64,000 bases of DNA from Bacteroidales bacterium. Its GTDB lineage: Bacteria > Bacteroidota > Bacteroidia > Bacteroidales > DTU049. Numbering within the stretch: position 1 is the stretch's first letter; each line of letters starts with the position of its first letter. The notes under the pieces are model-generated. The model saw only the letters and a list, made by a program, of their open reading frames with translations, did not search any database and was not told the DNA's origin. A program made the translations under genes and the position numbers. Below are positions 33,661 through 43,593 of the stretch, one piece after another. The stretch is from assembly GCA_026418905.1 (NCBI GenBank), contig JAOAAK010000009.1, positions 1 through 64,000 of the forward strand, given 5' to 3'.

Positions 33661-34455
33661 TCAGTCCTTGGTAGGAATAGTATAAACCGTTAAGATTTGA
33701 TTATCGTAACTGGCAGCTACCTTGCCATTGGAAATCCATTCTTTGCCATTCGGCAACACAACTACGTAAGTAAGTTTTTCGTTTGCTTTATCAAAGTGAT
33801 TGATGCGATAGGGTGTTGTAATGATGATTGTATTGTCTTGAACATAAACCCGATCAGAGGGAGTAATGAAAAAGGTATTTAAATTTCCAGTGAAATCAAC
33901 TTGAAGTATTTGTTCCATTTGGACCAACAAGAATGATCCATTTAATTCGAAGATGTCTCTGAGAAGGTTGTTTTTTAATACCTCAACGGGTATTCTTATT
34001 TTGCGAATAATATAATCAGGGTAATGAAATTCAATAAATTCTCTTGCTTGAGAATACCATGCCAGGAAAGTATTTTGGGAAGATAACTTAACAACGTCCA
34101 ATGGGAACGGAAACTGAAACTTGTACTGAGCAATGAGTGCAAGTTGTTTGTCAAAGACAATCATTTCTTGTCGAGAACTACTGAAAAGAGTTATTTTAAA
34201 TGGATTATTGGTTGAGATTTTCCAATCCATAGCTAGAGGTAGATCAGATGAAGCAAAAGTTAGCTTTTGATCAAAACTTAATTTCATAAATTGCCCGTTT
34301 TGCATAATTATATAAATGTTGTTTTCACTGTCAAGATTAAGGTCAAGAGGCCGATGTAGCAAGCGGATTTCGTGTTTTTTTTGAAATTCGTTTACTTGAG
34401 GAAAAATGAATAAGAAAATAAGAGTAGAAAAAATTGAAAAAAAACAAAATTTCAT
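33661..34455 (-). CDS. Secreted beta-propeller-like protein of unknown function
   Basis: 264 residues with an N-terminal hydrophobic signal ('FFSIFSTLIFLFIFPQV'). The mature part has repeated short strands such as 'LDLNLDSENNIYIIMQNGQF' and 'DNQILTVYTIP', consistent with a small propeller. I do not recognise the family. It is the last gene of a run of four whose stops and starts overlap (with cvpA by 4 bases), so it is probably co-expressed with the CvpA and Mla-type genes. Confidence 0.65.
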   Translation of the reverse strand: MKFCFFSIFSTLIFLFIFPQVNEFQKKHEIRLLHRPLDLNLDSENNIYIIMQNGQFMKLSFDQKLTFASSDLPLAMDWKISTNNPFKITLFSSSRQEMIVFDKQLALIAQYKFQFPFPLDVVKLSSQNTFLAWYSQAREFIEFHYPDYIIRKIRIPVEVLKNNLLRDIFELNGSFLLVQMEQILQVDFTGNLNTFFITPSDRVYVQDNTIIITTPYRINHFDKANEKLTYVVVLPNGKEWISNGKVAASYDNQILTVYTIPTKD

Positions 34456-35000
34456 GGAATTTTTTCATTCATATTGGCTGATGATTCAAGATCTTCATGA
34501 TTTCGCGATAATTCTGACCATTTTTCATCCAAAATAGGGATAATAGTTTCTCCCAAATGAACAAGTGGGTAAAATGTTAAGCTTCTTTCTCTTTGTTCTT
34601 CCTTCATGATGATATTAGCTTTATCGAGTTTAGAAATAGCAACGGCAATAAATGACATAAGTATGAGAGCTTTAAGCGTGGAGAAAGCAAGTCCTAGCAG
34701 CTTGTTGATTGTACTGATTTGCATGATATGAAATATAGATTCCACCATTTTGGAAATCATAAAACACAATATAACAGTTCCTATAAAGAGTAAAGCAAAA
34801 GCGATTAAAAAAGTATAGGCTGCGTCGATAGAAAACTCATTTCTAAGCCATTGGGCAAGCCAGTCAGAAAATTTAAAAGCTATGAAAATACCCAGCCCAT
34901 ATCCTACAATTTGGAAAATTTCTTGTACGAAGCCTTTCATAAACCCTCGTACCATATTCCATCCAACAAAAATGATAACAATAATATCAAACAGGTTCAT
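34452..35000 (-). CDS. CvpA family membrane protein
   Basis: 182 residues with four predicted membrane segments. The start 'MNLFDIIVIIFVGWNMVRGF' followed by 'MKGFVQEIFQIVGYGLGIFI' is typical of CvpA/colicin V production proteins, inner-membrane proteins of uncertain role often tied to envelope homeostasis. It overlaps the MlaF-type ATPase gene by 14 bases and the following gene by 4. Confidence 0.88.
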   Translation of the reverse strand: MNLFDIIVIIFVGWNMVRGFMKGFVQEIFQIVGYGLGIFIAFKFSDWLAQWLRNEFSIDAAYTFLIAFALLFIGTVILCFMISKMVESIFHIMQISTINKLLGLAFSTLKALILMSFIAVAISKLDKANIIMKEEQRERSLTFYPLVHLGETIIPILDEKWSELSRNHEDLESSANMNEKIP

Positions 35001-35745
35001 TTTTCTTTAAGGTTTGTGTTAATTTGGTTGCATAAATAAACGAATTCAATTCTGGATTGTTCGTATGCAAAATTTCTTTTGCAGTTCCGGTCCACCATGA
35101 CTTGCCTTTGTAGATGAATAAAATATTTTCACCAATTTCCAGCACTGAGTTCATATCATGAGTATTGATTATGGTTGTAATTTCAAATTCATGAGTAATC
35201 TCGTATAACAATTTATCGATCACATTGGCAGTAACAGGATCCAGTCCACTGTTGGGTTCGTCACAGAAAAGATATTTAGGATTTAGGACGATGGCTCGGG
35301 CTATGGCAACTCTTTTTTTCATCCCACCACTGAGTTCAGCTGGATATAGGTGATTGACGTCAATGAGATTTACTCGTTCAAGGCAAAAATTAACTCGTCT
35401 TTTCTTTTCACTATAAGTCATGTTGGTAAACATATTCAGAGGAAACATAACATTTTCTTCGACGGTCATGAAGTCGAAAAGAGCTCCTCCTTGAAATACT
35501 GTACCTATTTCTTGCCGTATCAGTTTTTGCTGTTTTTCATTCATTGAAGTAAAATCTCGATTATCGAAATAGATTTTGCCTTTGTCAGGAATATAAAGTC
35601 CCAAGAGAAGTTTCATAAGAACAGTCTTACCCGATCCACTTTGACCAATAATAAGATTAACTATTCCTTTTTGGAAGGTAGCATTCACATTTTCAAGGAC
35701 ATTTTTGTCCTCAAAGCTTTTGTAAAGGCCTTCAACTTCGATCAT
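34987..35745 (-). CDS. ABC transporter ATP-binding protein, MlaF type
   Basis: 252 residues. Walker A 'IIGQSGSGKTVLMK', signature 'ELSGGMKKRVAIARAI', Walker B 'KYLFCDEPNSGLDP' and the H-loop 'TIINTHDMNS'. With the MlaE-type permease encoded just upstream (4-base overlap), it forms an importer/exporter of the phospholipid-trafficking (Mla) class. An MlaD-type MCE subunit gene, usually next in line, is not in this run; cvpA takes its place. Confidence 0.93.
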   Translation of the reverse strand: MIEVEGLYKSFEDKNVLENVNATFQKGIVNLIIGQSGSGKTVLMKLLLGLYIPDKGKIYFDNRDFTSMNEKQQKLIRQEIGTVFQGGALFDFMTVEENVMFPLNMFTNMTYSEKKRRVNFCLERVNLIDVNHLYPAELSGGMKKRVAIARAIVLNPKYLFCDEPNSGLDPVTANVIDKLLYEITHEFEITTIINTHDMNSVLEIGENILFIYKGKSWWTGTAKEILHTNNPELNSFIYATKLTQTLKKNEPV

Positions 35746-36494
35746 GTCATAAAGATTTGAGTCAGAATAAGATTAAAGATAATAATAAGCAAACTACTTT
35801 GTACCATGGCTTTGGTGCTGGCAGTGCCTACTTCAAGAGCACCTCCGTGGACACGGTAACCAAAAAAACCACTAACAGATGTAATGATATAAGCAAATAC
35901 AATAGCTTTAGTCAAAGCATATCTGATCTCAAAAGGAGAAAAGAAAGAACGGACCCCATACATATAAGTTTCAACGGAAGTTACGTGAGCAAAAAGACAA
36001 ATGAGATAACCGCCAAGAATACCTAAAAAAATTGAAAAAATGACCAGTATAGGAAAATACAAAACAAAAGCTACGATTTTAGGTAAAATCAAAAAGTTAG
36101 CAGAATTAATTCCCATTACTTCCAATGCATCGATTTGCTCTGTTACTTTCATCGTACCTATTTCACTTGCAATTCGACTTCCTACTTTACCAGCAAGTAT
36201 GAGACTCATGATGGTAGTTGAAAATTCAAGTACCAGTGTGGATCTTGTGATGTAACCGACAGTGTATTTGGGGATAAGTGGACTTTCAATGGAGTAAGCT
36301 GTTTGCATCGCGACAACCGCACCCATAAATATACTAATAAGGCCAATAATTCCTAAAGAATCAATGCCAAGCAACTTAAATTCTAGCAAAACACGCTTTC
36401 TGAATTCACTAAAATTATCAGGTACAGCAAATACTTTTTTCATCAACAAAACATATTCACCTATGATAGAAAATAAGTTTGTAAAGAATTTCAT
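35742..36494 (-). CDS. MlaE family ABC transporter permease
   Basis: 250 residues with five to six membrane helices. 'GLISIFMGAVVAMQTAYSIE' and 'GKVGSRIASEIGTMKVTEQI' then 'DALEVMGINSANFLILPK' are the hallmark MlaE segments. It is the inner-membrane channel part of an Mla-type lipid transporter. First gene of the run mlaE-mlaF-cvpA-unknown on the minus strand. Confidence 0.94.
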   Translation of the reverse strand: MKFFTNLFSIIGEYVLLMKKVFAVPDNFSEFRKRVLLEFKLLGIDSLGIIGLISIFMGAVVAMQTAYSIESPLIPKYTVGYITRSTLVLEFSTTIMSLILAGKVGSRIASEIGTMKVTEQIDALEVMGINSANFLILPKIVAFVLYFPILVIFSIFLGILGGYLICLFAHVTSVETYMYGVRSFFSPFEIRYALTKAIVFAYIITSVSGFFGYRVHGGALEVGTASTKAMVQSSLLIIIFNLILTQIFMT

Positions 36495-36511
36495 TTTTAA
36501 GTGAATCTTTG

Positions 36512-36519
36512 CAAATATA
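36512..36519 (-). promoter_or_regulatory. -7 box (TATATTTG) of the Mla-type run
   Basis: TATATTTG on the minus strand ends 17 bases before the MlaE-type start codon, in the 72-base gap after the GWxTD gene. No TTG partner is seen. Confidence 0.45.
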
Positions 36520-36566
36520 AAGCAAAAATTACTATTTATGAACTTCCCCGTTTGTTATTACTTCCT

Positions 36567-38027
36567 TTAATGCGGATTTTTAAAATAGTCATTGATTTTA
36601 CTTCCCCACCCAAAGTCAGGATCTTGTTCATCGATATTGCTTGAGGCAAAATTTCTTTTGACCAATTTTGCACGCCAGTTATAATCACGTAATTCACCAA
36701 TTACATCGCTATATAAAAGCTGATAATCATTGGTAACTAGATCAGGATTGTAAAAAACAAATTTGCGATTGCTTTGATTATTGATTTTATAATAATGCCA
36801 TATTTCATAAGGATAGGTCGAAGGTTCATGTGAAACAGAAGTTATCGAGTTTGGTGGCCCATATTGTAAATAAACTCTTCCACGATCTGTCTCAAAACCA
36901 TGTTTAATTTGAGTACTATACATCTTTTCAACATAATCAACTTGAGCTTTATACCGTAGCCATGCTTCTTCTGGTTTAATCGGATCCCTCCTTACCCAGA
37001 AACTGTAAAAGAAATTTTGCATCTCTGATAGACTTATCTTCTTTAATTTATTGATGAAAATTCTTTCATTTAATGAAGCTATAGGATACAATGATTCAAT
37101 AAAATATTTGAGACTATCTTTGCTTTTAATGGATTGCACAAAATGTTTGGTAGGAACAGACGTTAAGGTATATTGTGTGTCAGACGCAATTTTGTTATTA
37201 ATACGCTCGATGAATATGCTGTTTTTTGCCAACAATTCCTGCTTTTTGTTTCTCACTTCTATGACAAATAAGTAATAGCCCGTTGGCAAATCAGTTATAT
37301 CTATCGTATCGGTTAAGGATTGAATAAAGGAAGGGGTGAATTTTTTAGTGAAAACAAAATTACTTTTAACGATGTTGATAGGTAATTCCTCGAAGTAATA
37401 ACGTGTAAGATATTCTTCACCTGATGGTAATATTTGCGAATTATAGACTTCTGCATAAAAATAGAAGGTATTCATGTTTTCGTGAAAAACATTGGATGGA
37501 TAAGGAACAATGATATAATTTTTTTTGAAAAATGGACTATTTGCATCTTCACCACGCGAAATATTCCAAGCCAGTTCAATGCCTGATACCATAATTTTAT
37601 CTAGTTGATATTCAGGAATGTAAATATCTTCGTTAAAATAGGCAGGTATTTGCTTACTATTGATATCTTTAATACCTATTTCTAGGTTGTAATTGCCTGG
37701 TAGGATTTCCATTTGACTTACGTACAAAAAAACTTGATTGTTATTAGTATCTGACAGAAGAGGCATGGTAATGTTTATTCTATCAGCAAACTTCACAGTA
37801 TCCTTCTGTTGAAAGAGAATAACGACATCTAAGCCACCAGTCCAATAACCTGAACTATCACGCTTGAAGTAAAGGGATTTGCTCTCGAAAGCAAAATAAA
37901 ATTCTATAACTGGTCTGTATAGATAATAAAACAAAGCATATGAAACATTAACAATAGGCTTCTTTTGAGCTGCAATGCTTAACACACTGAATAAAAAATA
38001 AATAAAAAGCAAAAATTGTTTCTTCAT
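36567..38027 (-). CDS. GWxTD-domain exported protein
   Basis: 486 residues with a signal peptide ('FLLFIYFLFSVLSIAAQ'). The C-terminal ~130 residues hold the GWxTD signature region, here with Phe for Trp and Glu for the usual basic residue ('HGFETDRGRVYLQYGPPN'), followed by 'PYEIWHYYKINNQSNRKFVF' and the terminal 'DYNWRAK'. The N-terminal part is beta-rich. GWxTD proteins are frequent in Bacteroidetes and Acidobacteria and have no settled function; envelope location is expected. Confidence 0.85.
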   Translation of the reverse strand: MKKQFLLFIYFLFSVLSIAAQKKPIVNVSYALFYYLYRPVIEFYFAFESKSLYFKRDSSGYWTGGLDVVILFQQKDTVKFADRINITMPLLSDTNNNQVFLYVSQMEILPGNYNLEIGIKDINSKQIPAYFNEDIYIPEYQLDKIMVSGIELAWNISRGEDANSPFFKKNYIIVPYPSNVFHENMNTFYFYAEVYNSQILPSGEEYLTRYYFEELPINIVKSNFVFTKKFTPSFIQSLTDTIDITDLPTGYYLFVIEVRNKKQELLAKNSIFIERINNKIASDTQYTLTSVPTKHFVQSIKSKDSLKYFIESLYPIASLNERIFINKLKKISLSEMQNFFYSFWVRRDPIKPEEAWLRYKAQVDYVEKMYSTQIKHGFETDRGRVYLQYGPPNSITSVSHEPSTYPYEIWHYYKINNQSNRKFVFYNPDLVTNDYQLLYSDVIGELRDYNWRAKLVKRNFASSNIDEQDPDFGWGSKINDYFKNPH

Positions 38028-38050
38028 GTTTATTCTTCAAAAATCATTAA

Positions 38051-38058
38051 CAAATTTA
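38051..38058 (-). promoter_or_regulatory. -7 box (TAAATTTG) of the GWxTD gene
   Basis: TAAATTTG on the minus strand ends 23 bases before the start codon at 38027. The rest of the 121-base gap up to tsaD is A/T-rich with nothing else recognisable. Confidence 0.45.
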
Positions 38059-38148
38059 ATAAATTTAAAATGTTAGTTATTTGAAATAATGGAAAATATT
38101 GAAATAGGAAAAACATTTACATGAAGAAGTCGTAAGATAGAAGTTCAC

Positions 38149-39168
38149 CTAAAAAATCAATTTTCCACTAGCATAGGGTGTAACATCTAGAGGTGCAAAA
38201 TCATTTTTTAGGTATTTGTAATAACCTGCTATGGCGATCATCGCACCATTGTCGGTAGTAAAAATTGGTTCAGGTAAATACAATCTAATATTATTTTCAG
38301 CACAGTAATTTGTGAGTCTTTTTCTTAGATAAGAATTAGCTGCCACACCTCCAGCTAAAAGAAATGTTTTAAGTTTCGTTTGCTGAAGAGCAAGGTGAAT
38401 TTTATCCAGCAAAATTTCAACGATCGTATGTTGTATCGAAGCACAAAGATCTGCAAGATTATCGTCAATGAATGTTGGGTCTTCTTTTAATTTATCGCGT
38501 AAGAAGTAGAGGATGGAGGTTTTGAGTCCTGAAAAACTAAAATCAAAATTGTTAACTTTAGGTTTTGCAAAAGTGAAAGCAAAAGGGTTTCCCTGAGATG
38601 CATGCTTGTCAATCACTGGACCACCAGGATAAGGAAGGTTAAGCATCTTGGCAGCTTTGTCGAAAACCTCACCTGCTGCGTCGTCGATAGTTTTTCCGAT
38701 AGTTTTGAGTGTTAAATGGTCTTCCATGCGGACAAAAAGTGTATGACCTCCTGATACAACTAATGCAAGAAGAGGAAAAGATGGAAGATCTTTCGTTTTA
38801 CCACTTTCGGTAATAAAATGAACCAAAATATGTGCGTGTAGATGATCAACCGTAATGATTGGAATTTGAAGAGCCCAAGCTAATGATTTAGCAAAACTAA
38901 CACCGACCATTAATGATCCTGGTAGACCGGGGCCTAATGTGAATGCAATAGCATTTAATTGTTGCTTTGAGATACCAGCTTTCCTAAGGGCCATTTCAAC
39001 TACGGGAACAATATTTTGTTGATGTGCACGAGAAGCTAACTCTGGAACTACACCACCGTATTGCTGATGTACAGTTTGGTTCGAAATAATAAGACTAAGT
39101 AATTCGTTATTATGTAAAACAGCTGCTGAAGTTTCATCACATGATGTTTCAATTCCTAAAATGTACAT
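38149..39168 (-). CDS. tsaD: tRNA N6-threonylcarbamoyladenosine synthase subunit TsaD
   Basis: 339 residues. Start 'MYILGIETSCDETSAAVL', the metal-binding His pair in 'TVDHLHAHILVHF', 'ALVVSGGHTLFVRM', 'AGEVFDKAAKMLNLPYPGGP' and 'FLLAGGVAANSYLR' are all present. With TsaB/TsaE it transfers the threonylcarbamoyl group to A37 of ANN-decoding tRNAs. Only 12 bases separate its start from the divergent tamB start, so its own promoter must lie in the tamB coding sequence. Confidence 0.97.
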   Translation of the reverse strand: MYILGIETSCDETSAAVLHNNELLSLIISNQTVHQQYGGVVPELASRAHQQNIVPVVEMALRKAGISKQQLNAIAFTLGPGLPGSLMVGVSFAKSLAWALQIPIITVDHLHAHILVHFITESGKTKDLPSFPLLALVVSGGHTLFVRMEDHLTLKTIGKTIDDAAGEVFDKAAKMLNLPYPGGPVIDKHASQGNPFAFTFAKPKVNNFDFSFSGLKTSILYFLRDKLKEDPTFIDDNLADLCASIQHTIVEILLDKIHLALQQTKLKTFLLAGGVAANSYLRKRLTNYCAENNIRLYLPEPIFTTDNGAMIAIAGYYKYLKNDFAPLDVTPYASGKLIF

Positions 39169-39175
39169 ATTTTTG
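39168..39175 (+). promoter_or_regulatory. -7 box (TATTTTTG) of tamB, overlapping the tsaD start
   Basis: TATTTTTG begins on the last base of the tsaD start codon complement and ends 5 bases before the tamB ATG, so the tamB transcript may begin at or one or two bases from its start codon. Confidence 0.5.
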
Positions 39176-39180
39176 TTAAG

Positions 39181-42100
39181 ATGATGAGCAAAATTAGAAA
39201 TATTCTCAAAATCTTGTTTTGGAGTTGGTTAGTTGTTGGATTTTTTCCTGCTTTTTTCGTCTTTATGCTTAAAATCGATTTTTTTCAGAACAAAATAAAG
39301 AATGAAGTTGAAAGTTATCTTGAATCATCATTAAAAACACAGGTTGATATTGGTCACGTGTGGTTGGCGTTTCCATCGAATTTATTATTGGAAAAAACAA
39401 CAATTCTTGATCATCACAATAATTCTTTGCTTCAAGTTGATGGGTTATCTATAAGTTTGAAATCATTTTCGCTAGATGTATCAACAATTACGGTGGATTA
39501 TATCAAACTCTTATCCCCTCAGCTTTTTATGATTACGTATCCTGGCGAAAAAGAAACTAATCTGAATATCCTGTTGTCGCGACTTTCCGATACTACTTCT
39601 TCGCAGGAAAGTAGTTCTTCATTTGATCTCAAAATAAATGAATTGGAAGTTTTAAATGGCCGTTTTGTATTAGCTGATTTAACTCAGAAGAAAGATGTGC
39701 ATCGCCCCGGGATTGATTTCGATCATCTTGATGTTCAAAACATTCAACTCAAAGTCAATGATTTTTGCTTTCGAGACAATACGGTTGGTGGCTTTATTGA
39801 AAAACTTTCTTTTTCTGAGAATGAAAGTGGGTTTCACCTCCATCATTTTGCTTCGAAATTTAAGATTAGCGATACTTTGATATCCTTACCTTTCGTTGGT
39901 TTTCTTACAGATAGTAGCCATTTCATCGGGCGTCTTTCTTTTCATTTTCAAGATTGGCAAAACTTTAATGATTTTGTGGATAGTGTTCAACTTTGTGCTG
40001 ATATCCTAAAAAGTTATATTCACCTCAATGATTTGAGATATTTTATTTCCGAATTGAAAGTTTTTCCCATATCAGTTAACATTAATGGTCAATTAAAAGG
40101 AACTATTAATGATATCGTTTTGCAAGACTTACGAATTAAATCGGATATACATAATGAACTTACTTTAAAAGGAATAGTAAAGAACATCACTCAAATAGAA
40201 AAGATTCATTTAGAAAGATTCAAAGCAAAAGGAATATTATCGCTAGCATTTTTAGCTTCTTTACCTAAATTAAGCGATATTCTTAATTTACATTCCCCCG
40301 ATACCTCCAAACAGAAAATTGAGTTTCAGTTAACTGCAAATGGAGGAATTGAGAATTTGCATGGGAAGTTGCTCTTAGCTGGATCTCTGGGGACTCTTGA
40401 AGCACACTTTAATGCCAATATGTTGAATGATAAGCTGAATGGTTTTGCTCAATGTCAAGTTCAGAATTTTACATTATCTTCTTTAATATCCGGCGCACCT
40501 GTTAATTACCTTACAGGAAATTTTGACATTGATTTTACTGATCTACTTCACTCGTTTAGAGTTGTTGGAAAAGGAAAAATTGAGAATATTAACCTTTTTC
40601 AAAATAATTTTTCCGGTGTTGCTTTTGACGTAGCTTTTACTCCCGAATATATTGATGGCAAAATAAATATAACTGATACGTTTCTTAAAGCTTCGTTGGA
40701 CGGCACAGTAAATTTGAAGCAAAAATCCATCGATGCAAATGGGGTTGTGAATTATTTTCTCTTAAATGCTTTTAAACTCAATCGTGAACAAAACATATTA
40801 ACGACATGTAATGGTATTTTTTCCTTAAGCTTGCGGGGGTTTATTCCTGATAGCATGGAGGGAGTGTTTAACGGAAAAAATTTGTTTTATCGGGAAGGGA
40901 AGCGTCTTATTTGTTTTGAGGCATTGAACATTTCATTAGATAGGATTGATAGTAACAAATGGCAATTTGAAGTAAATAGTGATTTTGCTCACATTCGTGC
41001 AGCTGGAACAAAAAGTCTTACAGAAGCTATACCAATGCTTCAAAATTTCTTTTCTTCATATTTTCCAGCTATTATTCAACCAGTCTCATTAGCTCACAGT
41101 GAGAAAGATAGTGGATCGTTTGTTCTTAACGTTGATGCTAGTTTTAAGCATGTGGATAGTTTGTTTTCATTTTTTAACCTGGACATTCATGCTCCCGAGT
41201 TAGATCTGAAAGGAAGTATAAATGAAAAAGAGAAAAAATTTTACTTTAAACTTGCAGGTTCTTCGGGAAAATTTTTTGGTTTGGAAGCGTCTGACCCTGA
41301 TTTAACACTTGAAGGGTTCGACAATAAAGTTTTTTTAACCCTTATGGCTTCATTAATCAGCTACCAAGATTTAAAAATGCAAAACACTCATCTTTCGATG
41401 GTTCAAACAGGAAATCAAGGTAAATTTTCTTTTCACTGGCAAAACACAGGAGATAAATTTGAAGGAGATTTAAATGGTGAGTTATTTTCCAATCCCGAAG
41501 AGTACATTGTTTTATTTACAAATTCGTACATTTCATACATTGATTCAACATATTACATAAAAAACGGGTCTCTTTTTGTTTATGATTCTACTGGATTAAG
41601 AGTAAAAAACATGAAAATATATACACCCAATCAATCATTAGAGCTTGAAGGGATCATTTCCTCCTCCATAACCGATGCATTACAGTTGACATTTTCTCAA
41701 GTGGATGTCAAGCAAATCAATTCTTTCATTCCATCTTTTCCTTTTCTTCTTGATGGATCAGTAAATGGTTACGTTTTATTATTTAATCTCTTAGGCAGTC
41801 AACCTTCATATTTGGCTGATGTTAATATTAATGAGCTCAAAATAAACAAAAAACACTTAGGTAACCTCAGTGTTAAAAGTTTTTATGATTATGAGAAAAA
41901 TGCTATTAAAGGTAATGTCGTACTTTCCTACACTGGAAGTAGCGGAACTATTAATCCAATACATCTAGATGGATATTATTTTCTTGGTCCAAGAAATGGA
42001 GAAATTGACGTAAAAGCTGAGATAAGCCGATTAAACATAGCCTTTGTTGAACCATTTTTGCAAGGGGTGATGAGTAAGATTATGGGGTATGCAGAAGGTA

Positions 42101-43593
42101 ATATACATATATCCGGTGACATAAAGAATCCAACCCTCAATGGAAGTCTAACGTTACGCAGGGCTCATTTTAAAATTGATTACCTTAACACTTTTTACTC
42201 ATTTTCTCATACTTTTCAAATTAATGATTCTTTGATCGAAGGAAAAAATATGGTTATATTTGATGCATTGGGGAATGGTGCTAATGGCAATATAGTTATC
42301 CGTCATAATCATTTTAAAGATTTTGTGGTTGATATTTTTCTCGAACCTCGTAATTTTTTGGTATTAAATACGACGGCTTCGGATAATGAATATTTTTATG
42401 GTAAAGGGGCTTTTACAGGAGTAGTAAAGATTAAAGGACCATTTGATAGAATTTCGATTGATGTTGTAGGGAAAGCCGAGAAGGAGAGCCAATTGTTTTT
42501 GCCATTGAACAATCCAGCTACTGTTTATACCAATGATTTCATAGTTTTTAGAACATCCTCGATCGATACAACAGAGTTGGTAACAATGAGTAGCACTGGA
42601 ATCGATGTTAATTTAGATTTGATAGTTACACCCGATGTAGAAATGCAGATTTTATTCGATCCCCGGGTAGGTGATATTATCAAGGGTGCGGCCGAAGGTC
42701 GTATTCGCATTTTTGTCAATGATAAAGGGGACATGAACATGTTTGGAAATCTACAGATAGCAAGAGGAGACTATCTTTTTACTTTGCAGAATTTAGTTAA
42801 CAAGAAGTTTTATATTGAACCTGGAGGAACCATTACGTGGAGTGGTGACCCCTATGAAGGGCAGATGGATATTACAGCTCGTTATTCACTGAAGACTTCG
42901 CTTTACCAAATCCTTTCAGTTGCTGATGAGTCCGAGCAATATAAGAAAAAAATACCTGTCCATTGCATGATGTATTTAAAGGGCAAGTTGCTTAACCCTG
43001 ATATTACTTTTGATATTGTTCTTCCCGAATCGGATGAGAATACAAGAAACCTTCTCAGATCTGTCATCAACACCGACGACGAACTCACGCGTCAGTTTTT
43101 TGCTTTGCTTACGTTGAATACGTTCATCCCCAAGAGCATAGGAGTTACAAATACGAGTTTGGCAATGGGGGCTAGCTCTACTTCTTTTGAAATGCTTTCG
43201 TCTCAATTTAGTCACTGGCTATCCCAAATTAGCAAGGATTTCAACATTGACGTAAGTTATCATCAAGGAGATCAACAAAGTGCATCACAAGTCGATATAG
43301 CCTTAGGAACTCAGCTTTTTAACGACAGATTATCTCTAGAAACTAACGTACAATATGGATGGGGACAAACTCAAATGATATCTGCAAATCAAGCATCTGC
43401 ACTTACTGGAGACGTGGTGGTTGAATATAAAGTGACCAAAGACGGAAACTTTCGTATTAAAGCTTTTAATAAATCGAACACGTATGATATTTCTACCAAT
43501 AGTCCATATACCCAAGGCATTGCCTTTTTTTATAGGAAAGATTTCGAACGTTTCCGTGATATCTGGTTTAGAAAGAAAAAAACAAAAAAATGA
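39181..43593 (+). CDS. tamB: TamB-like translocation and assembly module protein
   Basis: 1470 residues. One N-terminal membrane anchor ('LFWSWLVVGFFPAFFVFML'), then a very long repetitive beta-structure typical of AsmA/TamB/VPS13-type lipid-transfer bridges, and the C-terminal TamB (DUF490) domain from about 1130 onward, including 'DIIKGAAEGRIRIFVNDKGD', 'GDYLFTLQNLVNKKFYIEPG' and 'ITARYSLKTSLYQIL'. It spans the periplasm and is thought to move phospholipid or assist outer-membrane assembly. A TamA partner is not in the window. A double ATG (39181, 39184) leaves the exact start open. It overlaps the next gene by 4 bases. Confidence 0.92.
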   Translation: MMSKIRNILKILFWSWLVVGFFPAFFVFMLKIDFFQNKIKNEVESYLESSLKTQVDIGHVWLAFPSNLLLEKTTILDHHNNSLLQVDGLSISLKSFSLDVSTITVDYIKLLSPQLFMITYPGEKETNLNILLSRLSDTTSSQESSSSFDLKINELEVLNGRFVLADLTQKKDVHRPGIDFDHLDVQNIQLKVNDFCFRDNTVGGFIEKLSFSENESGFHLHHFASKFKISDTLISLPFVGFLTDSSHFIGRLSFHFQDWQNFNDFVDSVQLCADILKSYIHLNDLRYFISELKVFPISVNINGQLKGTINDIVLQDLRIKSDIHNELTLKGIVKNITQIEKIHLERFKAKGILSLAFLASLPKLSDILNLHSPDTSKQKIEFQLTANGGIENLHGKLLLAGSLGTLEAHFNANMLNDKLNGFAQCQVQNFTLSSLISGAPVNYLTGNFDIDFTDLLHSFRVVGKGKIENINLFQNNFSGVAFDVAFTPEYIDGKINITDTFLKASLDGTVNLKQKSIDANGVVNYFLLNAFKLNREQNILTTCNGIFSLSLRGFIPDSMEGVFNGKNLFYREGKRLICFEALNISLDRIDSNKWQFEVNSDFAHIRAAGTKSLTEAIPMLQNFFSSYFPAIIQPVSLAHSEKDSGSFVLNVDASFKHVDSLFSFFNLDIHAPELDLKGSINEKEKKFYFKLAGSSGKFFGLEASDPDLTLEGFDNKVFLTLMASLISYQDLKMQNTHLSMVQTGNQGKFSFHWQNTGDKFEGDLNGELFSNPEEYIVLFTNSYISYIDSTYYIKNGSLFVYDSTGLRVKNMKIYTPNQSLELEGIISSSITDALQLTFSQVDVKQINSFIPSFPFLLDGSVNGYVLLFNLLGSQPSYLADVNINELKINKKHLGNLSVKSFYDYEKNAIKGNVVLSYTGSSGTINPIHLDGYYFLGPRNGEIDVKAEISRLNIAFVEPFLQGVMSKIMGYAEGNIHISGDIKNPTLNGSLTLRRAHFKIDYLNTFYSFSHTFQINDSLIEGKNMVIFDALGNGANGNIVIRHNHFKDFVVDIFLEPRNFLVLNTTASDNEYFYGKGAFTGVVKIKGPFDRISIDVVGKAEKESQLFLPLNNPATVYTNDFIVFRTSSIDTTELVTMSSTGIDVNLDLIVTPDVEMQILFDPRVGDIIKGAAEGRIRIFVNDKGDMNMFGNLQIARGDYLFTLQNLVNKKFYIEPGGTITWSGDPYEGQMDITARYSLKTSLYQILSVADESEQYKKKIPVHCMMYLKGKLLNPDITFDIVLPESDENTRNLLRSVINTDDELTRQFFALLTLNTFIPKSIGVTNTSLAMGASSTSFEMLSSQFSHWLSQISKDFNIDVSYHQGDQQSASQVDIALGTQLFNDRLSLETNVQYGWGQTQMISANQASALTGDVVVEYKVTKDGNFRIKAFNKSNTYDISTNSPYTQGIAFFYRKDFERFRDIWFRKKKTKK
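39189..39196 (-). promoter_or_regulatory. -7 box (TAATTTTG) of tsaD, inside tamB codons 3-6
   Basis: TAATTTTG on the minus strand ends 20 bases before the tsaD start codon and lies inside the first codons of tamB. The two divergent promoters are thus interleaved with both start codons. Confidence 0.45.
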
